A stretch of 49,584 bases of DNA from Streptomyces sp. NRRL WC-3605 (GTDB lineage Bacteria > Actinomycetota > Actinomycetes > Streptomycetales > Streptomycetaceae), in the NCBI RefSeq assembly GCF_001509795.1, contig NZ_LLZN01000075.1, positions 1 through 49,584 on the forward strand. Reading direction: 5' to 3'. Every line of letters starts with the position of its first letter. The first letter of the stretch is position 1. Below the pieces are notes generated by a model. That model made no database searches, was not told the DNA's origin, and worked only from the letters and a program-made list of their open reading frames with translations. Positions 30,301 through 39,010 of the stretch are shown one piece after another. The position numbers were made by a program, and so were the translations under genes.

Positions 30301-31443
30301 ATGAGCGAAGAGCCGGACGAGCCGGCGGTTGCCCCGTTCAAGCGCAGGAGTTTCCTGGCTTCGGCCGCGCTGGCGGCCGGAGCGCCGGCCGCGGTCGCCG
30401 GTACCGCGCAGGCCGCGCCCCTGGCGGGTGCCCCGGCCGCCGCGGCCCGGCTCGGGTCGGTGGCCCGGCTGATGGCGGTCCCGGAGGACGCCCGCGGGGT
30501 CGCCTGGCTGCGGTCCGCGCTCCAGGTCGCCGTCGGTCTGGAGCTCGCCACGATCCCGCCCTATCTGTGCGGCTGGTGGTCGGTGAAGGACCAGCGCAGC
30601 GAGGTCGCGCGGATGATCCGGCGCATCGTCGGCGACGAGATGTACCACCTGGGCATCGTCTGCAACCTGCTGGTGGCGATCGGCGGGCGGCCGCAGGTGA
30701 AGGCCGCCGCGCCCGTCTACCCGGGGCCGCTGCCCGGCGGGGTGCGGGCGGGCGTGAACGTCTATCTGTCGGGGCTGACCAAGTCCTTCGTCCGGGACGT
30801 GATGATGGCGATCGAGGCGCCCGAGGAGTCGCTGGTCCGCAGCGCGCAGGCGTCCCCCACGGTCGGCGAGTTCTACGAGGGCATGCTGAACGCGTTCCGG
30901 GCGGTGCGGCCGGAGCTGTCGACGCGCGGGCAGGTGAGCCAGCGCATCGACTCCGACGAGCTGCGTCCCGTGCGGACCCTGGACGACGTCGAGCACGACA
31001 TCGAGGTCATCCGGGAGCAGGGCGAGGGCACGGCCTCCTCGCCGAACGACTCGTTCTCGCACGACGCGCCCGCGCACTACTACGCGTTCGGGGAGATCTA
31101 CCACGGCCGGGAGCTGCGGCAGACCGACGAGGGCTGGCGGTACGTCGGCCCGCCCGTGCCGTTCCCGGAGGTGCGTCCCATGGCACCGGTCCCGGTGGGC
31201 GGCTGGCCCCGGGCGTCGGTGCACGTCGGAGGGGTGCTGTACCGCTTCGACGCCATGTACAGCACGGTGCTGGACTCCCTGGACGACGCCTGGGCGGGCG
31301 GCGGGCACCGCAGTCTGGGGGCCGGCATCCACACCATGCGCGGCCTGGAGGACCCGGCGGTCGAGCTGATGGAGACCCCGCTGCCGGACCGCCGGGGCAC
31401 CTACGGCCCCCAGTTCCACGCCCTGCCCCGGCCGGGCCGCTGA
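30301..31443 (+). CDS. Tat-exported ferritin-like domain protein (VioB/RebD-type ferritin-like)
   Basis: 380 residues. Residues 15-38 are a twin-arginine signal (KRRSFLASAALAAGAPAAVA) with probable cleavage after AQA. The mature protein carries a four-helix ferritin-like domain of the type found in the N-terminal part of VioB/RebD-like proteins: GLELATIPPYLCGWWSV with Glu81, then GDEMYHLGIVCNLLVAIGG with Glu113 and His116 (the ExxH metal motif). The later part (HYYAFGEIYHGREL; FDAMYSTVLDSLDDAW) completes the domain. It probably binds a diiron or other metal site outside the cytoplasm; the reaction is unknown. No pigment-biosynthesis partners are nearby. Confidence 0.8.
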   Translation: MSEEPDEPAVAPFKRRSFLASAALAAGAPAAVAGTAQAAPLAGAPAAAARLGSVARLMAVPEDARGVAWLRSALQVAVGLELATIPPYLCGWWSVKDQRSEVARMIRRIVGDEMYHLGIVCNLLVAIGGRPQVKAAAPVYPGPLPGGVRAGVNVYLSGLTKSFVRDVMMAIEAPEESLVRSAQASPTVGEFYEGMLNAFRAVRPELSTRGQVSQRIDSDELRPVRTLDDVEHDIEVIREQGEGTASSPNDSFSHDAPAHYYAFGEIYHGRELRQTDEGWRYVGPPVPFPEVRPMAPVPVGGWPRASVHVGGVLYRFDAMYSTVLDSLDDAWAGGGHRSLGAGIHTMRGLEDPAVELMETPLPDRRGTYGPQFHALPRPGR

Positions 31444-31474
31444 GGGCTGTCCCCGTAGGCCCACCAGAAGACCG

Positions 31475-32116
31475 TCAGCCCGCCGCCCAGCCGATCCCGC
31501 CCCGCAGATGCGCGCGGAAGGCGGGGTCGTCGTACAGCTCGGCGGTGTGGCCGAGGGCCGTGTAGAAGACGCGCCCGGCGCCGTGCTCGCGGCACCACAC
31601 CAGCGGGTGGTCGTCGCCCATGCCGCCCCCGTCGTACGAGGACTCGTCGGCGGAGACCAGCACCCGGACGGCGCCCCGGGGGCTGCGGCGGAAGTCGTAC
31701 CACTCGTCGGTGAGCTCCCACACGGGCGGCAGGTGCCGGGTGGCGGGGTGGTCGTGGTCCTCGACGACTGCCTTGCCGGGCTGAAGGTCGGGGTGCCGGT
31801 CGAAACGGGCGCCGAGCAGGTCGCCGTAGGCGGGCCAGCCGTACTCGGTGCAGGCGGCGGCGTGCACCCCGGCGAAGCCGCCGCCGGAGCCGACGTAGGC
31901 GAGGAGCCGGTCGCGGCCGGCCGGGGTGAGCACGTCGCCGCTGGTCGAGAGGAAGACGACGGCCGCGTAGCCGTCGAGGGGGCGTTCGAGGGCCGCCGGG
32001 TCCTCGGTGTGGTCCACGTCGAAGCCGCCGAGCGTGCGCAGGGCCTCCACCCCGGCCGGGATGGACGCGTGCCGGTAGTCGGTGGTACGGGTGAGGACGA
32101 GGAGTCGTACGGCCAT
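31475..32116 (-). CDS. ThuA-like domain protein (class I glutamine amidotransferase-like fold)
   Basis: 213 residues. ThuA-like proteins have a type 1 glutamine-amidotransferase fold and occur in sugar catabolism, often of trehalose-related disaccharides. Family features are VRLLVLTRTTDYRHASIPAGVEAL, VFLSTSGDVLTPAGRDRL, GGGFAGVHAAACTEYGWPAYGDLLGARFDRHP, and GRVFYTALGHTAELYDDPAFRAHL. The Cys in AAACTEYG sits where such folds often have their nucleophile, but activity is unproven. TACGCT at 32124-32129 lies 7 nt before the ATG at 32116 with no Shine-Dalgarno sequence, so the transcript is probably leaderless. It is convergent with the ferritin-like gene. Confidence 0.88.
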   Translation of the reverse strand: MAVRLLVLTRTTDYRHASIPAGVEALRTLGGFDVDHTEDPAALERPLDGYAAVVFLSTSGDVLTPAGRDRLLAYVGSGGGFAGVHAAACTEYGWPAYGDLLGARFDRHPDLQPGKAVVEDHDHPATRHLPPVWELTDEWYDFRRSPRGAVRVLVSADESSYDGGGMGDDHPLVWCREHGAGRVFYTALGHTAELYDDPAFRAHLRGGIGWAAG

Positions 32117-32221
32117 GCGGTCCAGCGTAGACGGCGGGTCCGCGGGGCCGTCCCCTTGTGAACTCCCGGCCCGCGCGGGGGTGTTCCCCCGGAGCGGGGG
32201 CCCTGCATAGCCTCGGCCGGG

Positions 32222-32854
32222 ATGAGTGCCCTTCCCGCGTTCCTGGATCATCTCGTGCTGGGGACGCCCGATCTCGCCGCCACCCTCGCCGAGTTCACCC
32301 GCCGCACGGGGGTGGAACCGGCCCCCGGCGGGGTGCATGTCGGGCGCGGCACCCGCAACCATCTGGTGGCGCTGGGCGGCTCCTGCTATCTGGAGATCAT
32401 CGGCCCGGACCCGGAGCAGGCCGCTCCGGGGCGGCCGCGGCCCTTCGAGTCCCTCGGGCTCACCACCGCGCGCACCCTCACCTGGGCGATCTCCCCGCCG
32501 GACCTGGACGCGGCGATCGCGGCCGCGCGGGCCCAGGGCTACGACCCGGGTCCGGCGAAGCCGATGAGCAGGCGCCGGCCCGACGGCACCCTGCTGCGGT
32601 GGCGGCTCACCGACGGCGACGACGCCGATCCGTCCGGTCTGGTTCCGTTCCTGATCGACTGGGGCGACTCGCCTCATCCCACGGCCGCGGGGCTGCCCCT
32701 GACCCCGCTGCTGGCGATGTCGGGGAGTGCGCCCGACCCGGACGCGATCCGGCCCCTGGTGCGGTCGCTCGGCACGGAACTCGCCCTGGCGGAGGGTCCG
32801 GCCGGCCTGTCGTTCACGCTGGACACGCCCAGGGGCCCGGTGACCTTCGAGTGA
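32222..32854 (+). CDS. VOC/glyoxalase-like domain protein
   Basis: 210 residues. The start FLDHLVLGTPDLAATLAEFTRRTGVEP and the GGVHVGRGTRNHLVALGGSCYLEIIGPDP segment are typical of the glyoxalase-like (Glyoxalase_3) fold, with His in DHLVL and Glu in YLEIIG as candidate metal ligands. A second half (TWAISPPDLDAAIAAARAQGYDPG; SGLVPFLIDWGDSPHP) completes the paired beta-alpha-beta-beta-beta units. Substrate unknown. A TAGCCT box lies 8 nt before the ATG with no Shine-Dalgarno sequence. It is divergent from the ThuA-like gene and followed after 80 bp by another VOC gene with its own promoter box. Confidence 0.87.
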   Translation: MSALPAFLDHLVLGTPDLAATLAEFTRRTGVEPAPGGVHVGRGTRNHLVALGGSCYLEIIGPDPEQAAPGRPRPFESLGLTTARTLTWAISPPDLDAAIAAARAQGYDPGPAKPMSRRRPDGTLLRWRLTDGDDADPSGLVPFLIDWGDSPHPTAAGLPLTPLLAMSGSAPDPDAIRPLVRSLGTELALAEGPAGLSFTLDTPRGPVTFE

Positions 32855-32934
32855 GCGCGTGTGCGCCCGGCGGGCCCGCCGCCGTGTCCGTTTCCTTCAA
32901 GACGGGCCCCTCCCCCGGCTCCTACGGTGACCGC

Positions 32935-33333
32935 ATGACTCCACGATTCGATGCCGTCGGCCTGGTCGTCTCCGACATGGCCGCCTCCGTCGCCTTCTAC
33001 CGGCGTCTGGGGTTCCCCTTCCCCGAGGGCTCCGAGAGCGAGCCGCACGCCGAGGCCGCGCCGCCCGGCGGGGTACGGCTGCTGCTCGACACCGAGGACA
33101 CCATCCGGTCGTTCCACCCGGGGTGGCGGCCGCCCACCGGGGGCGGCCGGGCGGCGCTGGCGCTGCGGTGCGACGGCCCGGCCGAGGTGGACGCGGTGTA
33201 CGAGGACCTGGTGGCCGCCGGGTACCACGGCGAACTCAAGCCGTGGGACGCCTTCTGGGGGCAGCGCTACGCCGTCGTCCAGGACCCGGACGGCAACGGC
33301 GTCGACCTGTTCGCACCGCTAGCGGTCGAGTAG
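32935..33333 (+). CDS. VOC family protein (glyoxalase/bleomycin-resistance fold)
   Basis: 132 residues, a single VOC domain of typical length. It begins [23 protein letters not shown] and ends [22 protein letters not shown], which is the standard pattern of this superfamily; the terminal [10 protein letters not shown] carries the usual metal or substrate side chain. Members act as dimers on small ligands such as methylglyoxal adducts, catechols or glycopeptide antibiotics; which applies here cannot be told. The ATG at 32935 has TACGGT 6 nt upstream and no Shine-Dalgarno sequence. The last 15 bp overlap the 3' end of the convergent AraC-type gene. Confidence 0.88.
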   Translation: MTPRFDAVGLVVSDMAASVAFYRRLGFPFPEGSESEPHAEAAPPGGVRLLLDTEDTIRSFHPGWRPPTGGGRAALALRCDGPAEVDAVYEDLVAAGYHGELKPWDAFWGQRYAVVQDPDGNGVDLFAPLAVE

Positions 33334-34002
33334 CACTCGGAGCGGGACCCCCGTCAAGTCCTTGACGTCGCGGGCGAGATGGGCCTGGTCGGCGAAGCCG
33401 GCGCGGACCGCCGTCTCCGCGAAGGGCACGCCGGCGCGGGCCAGCCGCAGGGCGCGCTGAAGACGGAGGACGCGGGCCAAAGTCTTGGGGCCGTACCCGA
33501 AGGCGGCCAGGGAGCTGCGGTGCAACTGCCGTGTGCCGAGTCCCAGTTCACCGGCGACGGCGGCGACGGGGCGGCCCGTGCCGAGGGCGGTGACGAGGTG
33601 CCGCAGCAGCGGGTCGGGCGGCGGTGCGCCGGCGGCCAGGGCGAGGGCGGCGTCCTCCAGGGCGGTCGTCGGGTCGGCGGCGGCCCCGACGCGGGCGCCG
33701 AGCCGGCGCGCCCGGGACGCGGGCCACAGGTCGGCGAGGTCGACGCGCCGGTCGCGCAGTTCGTGCGCGGGGACGCCCAGCAGGGCGGGCGCGGTCCCCG
33801 GGAAGAAGCGGACGCCGCTCCAGACGCCCGCCGTGCCCTCGGTGACCTGGGCGCGGGTGTCGGGCCCGGCGACCAGCAGCCGTCCCTCGTGCCACAGCAG
33901 GTCCATGCAGCCGTCGGGCAGGACGCGCCCGCTGTCGGACGCGTCCGGGGTGTTCGTCCAGACGACGGCCCCCGGCAGCCGGGACTCCCGCTCCTCATAC
34001 AC
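33319..34002 (-). CDS. AraC-family transcriptional regulator (downstream of the pair)
   Basis: 227 residues from a GTG at 34002 with GGAGGA 5 nt upstream. The N-terminal ~120 residues form the sensor part found in DUF6597-type AraC proteins ([43 protein letters not shown]). The C-terminal AraC double helix-turn-helix is [20 protein letters not shown] and [20 protein letters not shown]. The start lies within the last 8 bp of the upstream AraC gene, so the two regulators are probably cotranslated. Its 3' end overlaps the convergent VOC gene by 15 bp. Target unknown. Confidence 0.88.
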   Translation of the reverse strand: MYEERESRLPGAVVWTNTPDASDSGRVLPDGCMDLLWHEGRLLVAGPDTRAQVTEGTAGVWSGVRFFPGTAPALLGVPAHELRDRRVDLADLWPASRARRLGARVGAAADPTTALEDAALALAAGAPPPDPLLRHLVTALGTGRPVAAVAGELGLGTRQLHRSSLAAFGYGPKTLARVLRLQRALRLARAGVPFAETAVRAGFADQAHLARDVKDLTGVPLRVLLDR

Positions 34003-34954
34003 GGGCGTCCTCCCGGGCCGGGGCAGGGCGCCGCCGGTGCTCCTGCGGACTCACCCCGTACACCCGTTTGAAGGCGCCGGACAGCGCGAACGGGCTGCCG
34101 TAGCCGACGCGCCGCGCGATGGCCTCCAGGGTGTCGTCGGTGTCGCGCAGCGCGTCCGCCGCGAGGGCCAGCCGCCACCCCGTGAGGTAGGTCATGGGCG
34201 CCTCCCCCACCAGGCCGGTGAACCGCCGTGCCAGCGCGGCCCGGGACACCCCGGCCTTCGCGGCGAGCGAGGCGACGGTCCACGGGTGGGCGGGGTCGTC
34301 CTGGAGGAGCCGCAGGGCGCGTCCCACGACCGGGTCGGCCAGCGCCCGGTACCAGGCCGGGGGTTCGGCCTCGGGGCGGGCGAACCAGGTCCGGAGCGCG
34401 GCGATGACCAGCAGGTCGAGCAGCCGGTCCAGGACGACCTCCTGGCCGGGGGCGTCCCGGACGATCTCCGTCGTCAGGTAGGGGGTGAGCGGGTGGTCCC
34501 ACACGTCGGCGGGGAGGGCCAGCAGCGGGGGCAGGCAGTTCAGCAGCCGCCCGCTGATCTCGCCCTCCCGCAGGTAGGTGCCGATCAGCAGGACGGCCGA
34601 GCCGTCGGGCCGGTCGCCCCAGGAGCGCACGCCCAGGTCCATCGAGCCGTTGAGGGACCGTCCGTCGGGGTAGCGGCACTCGGCGCCCGGCAGGATCAGC
34701 GCCTGCGGCGCGGTGCCCGGGTCGTCGCCACAGGTGTAGGGGTCCGGGCCGCGGGCGATGGCGAGGTCGCCGGCGCGCAGCCGGAGCGGCTCGCCCCGGT
34801 CGGGCGTCACCCACGCCTCGCCGCGGACCATGACCATGACGGTGAGCGGGGCGCGGTCCTCGACGCGGACGGACCAGGGCGGGTCGAAACACGCGCGGAT
34901 CATGAAGGCACCGCGTGCGCGCGGGCCGTCGAGCAGACCGGCGAGGGCGTCCAT
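33995..34954 (-). CDS. AraC-family transcriptional regulator with cupin sensor domain
   Basis: 319 residues from the ATG at 34954, which has TACGCT 6 nt upstream (34961-34966) and no Shine-Dalgarno sequence. The N-terminal cupin domain is indicated by [21 protein letters not shown] and [21 protein letters not shown] (Cupin_6 type). The C-terminal AraC domain is [21 protein letters not shown] and [20 protein letters not shown], followed by [14 protein letters not shown]. It is divergent from an NmrA-like reductase gene 80 bp away. This pairing (cupin-AraC next to an NAD(P)-binding reductase) is common and suggests it controls that gene. Confidence 0.9.
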   Translation of the reverse strand: MDALAGLLDGPRARGAFMIRACFDPPWSVRVEDRAPLTVMVMVRGEAWVTPDRGEPLRLRAGDLAIARGPDPYTCGDDPGTAPQALILPGAECRYPDGRSLNGSMDLGVRSWGDRPDGSAVLLIGTYLREGEISGRLLNCLPPLLALPADVWDHPLTPYLTTEIVRDAPGQEVVLDRLLDLLVIAALRTWFARPEAEPPAWYRALADPVVGRALRLLQDDPAHPWTVASLAAKAGVSRAALARRFTGLVGEAPMTYLTGWRLALAADALRDTDDTLEAIARRVGYGSPFALSGAFKRVYGVSPQEHRRRPAPAREDARV

Positions 34955-35034
34955 GCCGTCAGCGTAGACGCCCGCGTATGCGAGCGAGCCGTTCGGCGAT
35001 GGGCGGCCCGGCCGCGCGGCCGTTGACTGGGGGC

Positions 35035-35895
35035 ATGACACGCAATGAGCGCGACGAGAACGTGACGGCCCACCGGAACGGGACGACGGTGGTGGTGACC
35101 GGTGCGTCGGGACGCACCGGGAGCCGGGTGGCCCGCGCGGCGGACGCGGCGGGGTTCACCGTGCGGGCGGCGTCCCGCGCGACGGGCTTCGACTGGACGG
35201 ACCCCTCGACGTGGGAGACGACCCTGCGGGGCGCGGACGCGGCGTATCTGATGTACCCGACCGACATCGGCGACCCGGCGGCGGCGAAGGACATCGACGC
35301 GCTGGCGCGCGAGGCGGTGAGGCTCGGGGCGCGGCGGCTGGTGCTGCTGTCCGCTCGCGGTGAGGACCAGGCGCTGCCGGCGGAGGAGGCGCTGAAGGCG
35401 TCCGGCGCGGACTGGACGGTCGTACGGGCCGCGTGGTTCGCGCAGAACTTCAGCGAAGGGCCGCTGGTGGAGGGGATCGCCCACGGGGAGCTGGTGTTCC
35501 CCGCGGGTGAGGTGCGCGAGCCGTTCGTCGACGTCCGGGACCTCGCGGACGTGGTGACGGCGGTGCTGGCGGACGGCGACCGGTACGCGGGGCGGACGCT
35601 GCGGCTGACGGGGCCCCGGCTGCTGGCCTGGCGGGAGGCGGTCGCGGAGATCTCGGCGGCGACGGGCCGCCCGGTCGGGTACACGCCGGTGCCCGCTCCG
35701 GCCTACGGGGAGGCGCTTGCCGGGTTCGGGGTGCCGGCCGGGGAGGCGGCACTCCTGGTGGAGGTGTTCGAGACCCTGCTGGACGGGCGCAACGCACATC
35801 TCACGGACGAGGTGCGCGAGGTGCTGGGACGCGCCCCCCGTGACTTCTCCGCGTTCGTGCGGGAGGCCGCGGCGGCGGGGGCGTGGTGGATCTGA
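35035..35895 (+). CDS. NmrA-like NAD(P)-binding oxidoreductase
   Basis: 286 residues. The N-terminal Rossmann fold motif is VVVTGASGRTGSRVARAADA (GxxGxxG). It is followed by ARRLVLLSARGEDQALPAEE and DWTVVRAAWFAQNFSEGPL, both typical of the NmrA/NAD(P)H-binding atypical short-chain dehydrogenase group; the YxxxK active site of classical SDRs is missing. A C-terminal region (VREPFVDVRDLADVVTAVLAD) shows the usual substrate-domain pattern. These proteins act as quinone/azo reductases or as redox-sensing regulators. Start at the ATG at 35035; upstream bases give only a weak GGGGG ribosome binding site. Confidence 0.87.
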   Translation: MTRNERDENVTAHRNGTTVVVTGASGRTGSRVARAADAAGFTVRAASRATGFDWTDPSTWETTLRGADAAYLMYPTDIGDPAAAKDIDALAREAVRLGARRLVLLSARGEDQALPAEEALKASGADWTVVRAAWFAQNFSEGPLVEGIAHGELVFPAGEVREPFVDVRDLADVVTAVLADGDRYAGRTLRLTGPRLLAWREAVAEISAATGRPVGYTPVPAPAYGEALAGFGVPAGEAALLVEVFETLLDGRNAHLTDEVREVLGRAPRDFSAFVREAAAAGAWWI

Positions 35896-35910
35896 CCGGG
35901 TCTGCGGGCG

Positions 35911-37059
35911 TCAGGAGTCGCCGTTCTTCTTGTGCGGGTGGTGAGGGTGGTGCGGGTTCTTCACATGGGTCCGCAGCCGTGACGTGACGTCCTCCGGCGG
36001 GAGGAAGCGGGACCAGCGTTCTGGGAACTCGGACGGCATGTCCGGGTCGTCGGGGTCGGTTTCCAGGCCGGCGGCGGCGCGCGCCACGTACTCGGCGACC
36101 TGGGCCTCGCGCACCCGCTCGTTGGCCTCGCGGGCCGCGGCCGTCGCGGCGGCCGGCCAGACCCGGTCGATCGCGGCGTTGACCGCGGCTCCCACGAGCA
36201 CGGCGAAGGCGGACACGCCGATCCACAGCAGGACGGCGACGGCCGCGGCGAGCGAACCGTAGATCGTGGCGCCCTCGATGGTGCTGGTGAGGTAGATGCG
36301 CAGCAGGAAGCTGCCGAGCACCCACATCGCGAGGGCGACCAGGGCGCCGGGGACGTCCTCGATCCACGGGGAGCGCACCGGCACGGACACGTGGTACAGG
36401 GTCGTCAGGAACGCGACCGACAGGACGATGACGACCGGCCAGTACAGCACCTGTACCAGGGTCTCCGACCAGGGCAGGATGCGTACGACGGCGTCCGGGC
36501 CCGCCACCATCAGCGGCAGCGCCACCGAGCCGATCAGCAGGGCGGCGAGGAACAGCAGGAACGCCACCAGCCGGGTCTTGACGATGCCGCGCACCCCGTC
36601 GAGGCCGTACATCACGGTGATCGTGTCTATGAAGACGTTCACCGCGCGCGACCCGGACCACAGGGCGAACAGGAAGCCGACCGAGATCACGTCGGGGCGG
36701 CCGCCCTTCATCACGTCGTCCAGGATCGGCTGGGCGATCTGGCGCACGCCCTTGTCGGACAGGACGGTGCGGGATGCCTCCAGGAGGTTGGTCTCCAGAC
36801 TGGTGATGGTGTCGGTGCCGGTCCAGTCGTCGACGTAGCCGAGGAGGCCGATGAGGCTGAGCAGCAGCGGCGGGACGGAGAGCAGCGTGAAGAACGCCGC
36901 CTCGGCCGCGAGCCCCAGGATGCGGTACTCGATGCACGAGTTGACCGTGTCCTTCAGCAGCAGCCAGGCGGTCCTGCGCTTCGAGACGTTCCGGTAGAGG
37001 GCACGCGCCCGGTGGAGACGGCCGGAGGGCTGCTCGGGGGAATCACTTGCTGGCTGCAC
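35911..37059 (-). CDS. YihY/virulence factor BrkB family membrane protein
   Basis: 382 residues from a GTG at 37059 with TACCTT 6 nt upstream (37066-37071) and no Shine-Dalgarno sequence. Six predicted membrane segments lie between residues ~40 and 310 (AAFFTLLSVPPLLLSLIGLL; VAFLLFLAALLIGSVALPLM; VLYWPVVIVLSVAFLTTLYH; and a last pair including YGSLAAAVAVLLWIGVSAFA). The GATIYGSLAAAVAVLLWIG segment is the family hallmark. The cytoplasmic C-terminus is acidic and then ends in a His-rich stretch (NPHHPHHPHKKNG). Function is unsettled; members were once thought to be ribonuclease BN and are now considered transport or envelope proteins. Confidence 0.9.
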   Translation of the reverse strand: MQPASDSPEQPSGRLHRARALYRNVSKRRTAWLLLKDTVNSCIEYRILGLAAEAAFFTLLSVPPLLLSLIGLLGYVDDWTGTDTITSLETNLLEASRTVLSDKGVRQIAQPILDDVMKGGRPDVISVGFLFALWSGSRAVNVFIDTITVMYGLDGVRGIVKTRLVAFLLFLAALLIGSVALPLMVAGPDAVVRILPWSETLVQVLYWPVVIVLSVAFLTTLYHVSVPVRSPWIEDVPGALVALAMWVLGSFLLRIYLTSTIEGATIYGSLAAAVAVLLWIGVSAFAVLVGAAVNAAIDRVWPAAATAAAREANERVREAQVAEYVARAAAGLETDPDDPDMPSEFPERWSRFLPPEDVTSRLRTHVKNPHHPHHPHKKNGDS

Positions 37060-37172
37060 GAACCAAAGGTATCCGCAGCGCGAGGACGCTCTCATCGGGG
37101 CGCCCGCCACGGACCGCGGCCGGTCGTGTCGGGCCGGGGAGCGGGGCGTCCCGGAGGGATAGGTTCACCGGC

Positions 37173-38807
37173 ATGGCAGGCAGCACTCACAGCGTGACCA
37201 ACCAGCCCCCGCCCCTGACCGGGTACGACGCCTACACCGCCGACCCGGCCCTGGTCTCGGCCGTCGAACGGCATCTGCCGCCCGCCGTGCGCGAGGAGGC
37301 CGCCGGGGAGCTCGCGGCGCTGGGGCGGACGTGCGGGTCCGCGCAGGTGCAGGAGTGGGGGGTGCTGGCGAACGAGAACCCCCCGCGGCTGCGGACCCAC
37401 GACCGCTACGGCCACCGCGTCGACGAGGTCGACTTCCACCCGTCCTGGCACCGGCTGCTCGGCAAGGGCGTCTCGGCGGGACTGACGGCCGCGTGGACGC
37501 GACCCGGCGGGCATGTGCGGCGGGCGGCGGCGTTCGTCCTGTGGACGCAGGTCGAGGCGGGCAACACCTGTCCGCTGTCCATGACCCACGCGGCGGTCCC
37601 CGCCCTGCGCGCCGACCCCGGGCTGGCCGCCGAGTGGGAGCCGCGGCTGACGTCCGTCGTGTACGACCGCGAGCTGCGGCCGGCGGCGAGCAAGGCGGGC
37701 GTGCTGTTCGGGATGGGCATGACGGAGAAGCAGGGCGGCAGCGACGTCCGCGCCAACACGACGCGGGCGGTGCCGCTCGCCGAGTCCGGCACGTACGCGC
37801 TGACCGGGCACAAGTGGTTCTGCTCGGCGCCGATGTCGGACGCGTTCCTGGTGCTGGCGCAGGCGCCCGGCGGGCTGACGTGCTTCCTGGTGCCGCGGGT
37901 GCTTCAGGACGGCGGCCGCAACGTGTTCCTGCTCCAGCGGCTCAAGGACAAGCTGGGCAACCGGTCCAACGCGTCCGCGGAGGTCGAGTTCGACGGGACG
38001 TGGGCGCGGCGGGTCGGTGAGGAGGGGCAGGGGGTGCGCACCATCATCGGGATGGTCGCGGCGACCCGGCTGGACTGTGTGCTCGGCTCGGCCGGGCTGA
38101 TGCGGCAGGCGGTGGCGCAGGCGGTCCACCACTGCTCCCACCGCGAGGCGTTCGGCACGAAGCTGGCCGGCCGGCCGCTCATGCGCAACGTCCTGGCCGA
38201 CCTGGCCGTCGAGTCGGAGGCGGCGACGACGCTCGCCCTGCGGCTGGCCGCCGGCTACGACGACGGGGGCGAGCAGGAGCGGGCGCTGCTGCGGATCGCC
38301 GTGCCCGCCGCCAAGTACTGGGTGACCAAGCGGTGCGCCCCGGTGGCCGTGGAGGCGGCGGAGTGCCTGGGCGGCAACGGGTACGTCGAGGAGTCGCAGC
38401 TGCCGCGGCTGGTGCGCGAGTCGCCGCTGAACTCGATCTGGGAGGGCGCGGGCAACGTCCAGGCGCTGGACGTGCTGCGGGTGCTGCGGCGCGAACCGGC
38501 GGCGCTGGACGCGTATCTGCGGGAGGTCGGCCTCGCGCGGGGCGCCGATCACCGGCTGGACGCGGCCATCAGGGCGCTGTTGACGGAACTGGCCGATCTG
38601 GAGGGCATCGAGGCGCGTGCCCGGCGCGTGACCGAGCGGCTCGCGCTGGTGCTCCAGGGGGCGCTGCTGGTGCGTTTCGCGCCATCGGACGTCGCCGACG
38701 CGTTCTGCGCATCGCGGCTCGGCGGCGACGCGGGCGCCGCGTTCGGGACGCTGCCGCACAGTCTTGCCCGGGCGTCGCTGGTGGAGCGGGCGCGACCAAC
38801 CCTCTGA
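37173..38807 (+). CDS. aidB: AidB-type acyl-CoA dehydrogenase (DNA alkylation response protein)
   Basis: 544 residues, close to E. coli AidB (541). Line by line it shows AidB features: THSVTNQPPPLTGYDAYTAD at the start, ANENPPRLRTHDRYGHRVDEV, LFGMGMTEKQGGSDVRANTT, FLLQRLKDKLGNRSNASAEV, ECLGGNGYVEESQLPRL and NSIWEGAGNVQALDVLRVL. AidB is an FAD protein of the acyl-CoA dehydrogenase fold that binds DNA and is induced with the adaptive response to alkylation; its chemistry on substrate is uncertain. The ATG at 37173 has TAGGTT exactly 7 nt upstream and no Shine-Dalgarno sequence. It is divergent from the YihY gene and followed by a strong hairpin. Ada/AlkA and Ogt genes lie ~33 kb away. Confidence 0.93.
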   Translation: MAGSTHSVTNQPPPLTGYDAYTADPALVSAVERHLPPAVREEAAGELAALGRTCGSAQVQEWGVLANENPPRLRTHDRYGHRVDEVDFHPSWHRLLGKGVSAGLTAAWTRPGGHVRRAAAFVLWTQVEAGNTCPLSMTHAAVPALRADPGLAAEWEPRLTSVVYDRELRPAASKAGVLFGMGMTEKQGGSDVRANTTRAVPLAESGTYALTGHKWFCSAPMSDAFLVLAQAPGGLTCFLVPRVLQDGGRNVFLLQRLKDKLGNRSNASAEVEFDGTWARRVGEEGQGVRTIIGMVAATRLDCVLGSAGLMRQAVAQAVHHCSHREAFGTKLAGRPLMRNVLADLAVESEAATTLALRLAAGYDDGGEQERALLRIAVPAAKYWVTKRCAPVAVEAAECLGGNGYVEESQLPRLVRESPLNSIWEGAGNVQALDVLRVLRREPAALDAYLREVGLARGADHRLDAAIRALLTELADLEGIEARARRVTERLALVLQGALLVRFAPSDVADAFCASRLGGDAGAAFGTLPHSLARASLVERARPTL

Positions 38808-38823
38808 CCTGCACGGAAGCGAG

Positions 38824-38861
38824 GCGGGGGTGGTGCTGCGCCGACACGGCACCACCCCCGC
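38824..38861 (+). terminator. 13-bp stem hairpin after aidB
   Basis: GCGGGGGTGGTGC (38824-38836) pairs perfectly with GCACCACCCCCGC (38849-38861) around a 12-nt loop, starting 17 bp after the aidB stop. No T-run follows. This is the strongest simple hairpin in the window. Confidence 0.75.
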
Positions 38862-38940
38862 TGCCGACCCGTTCGAGGCGGCGGACGCCGCTCGGGACGG
38901 CGTCGTTCAAGTCTCGATCAGGCCAGAGCCGTCCACCAGG

Positions 38941-38966
38941 GTTGCAGGGGGTTGCAACTTGTTGGC
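38941..38966. repeat. three GTTG units at 10-bp spacing upstream of the GAF regulator
   Basis: GTTGCA at 38941 and 38951 and GTTGGC at 38961 recur every 10 bp, i.e. on the same face of the helix; the middle one is the palindrome GTTGCAAC. They lie ~110-130 bp before the regulator start, in the 262-bp non-coding gap after aidB, and look like a regulator-binding cluster. Confidence 0.4.
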
Positions 38967-39010
38967 GTCTGTGTGCGGACCGTGTCCCTCCATGTGCGCG
39001 GAGCGGCACT

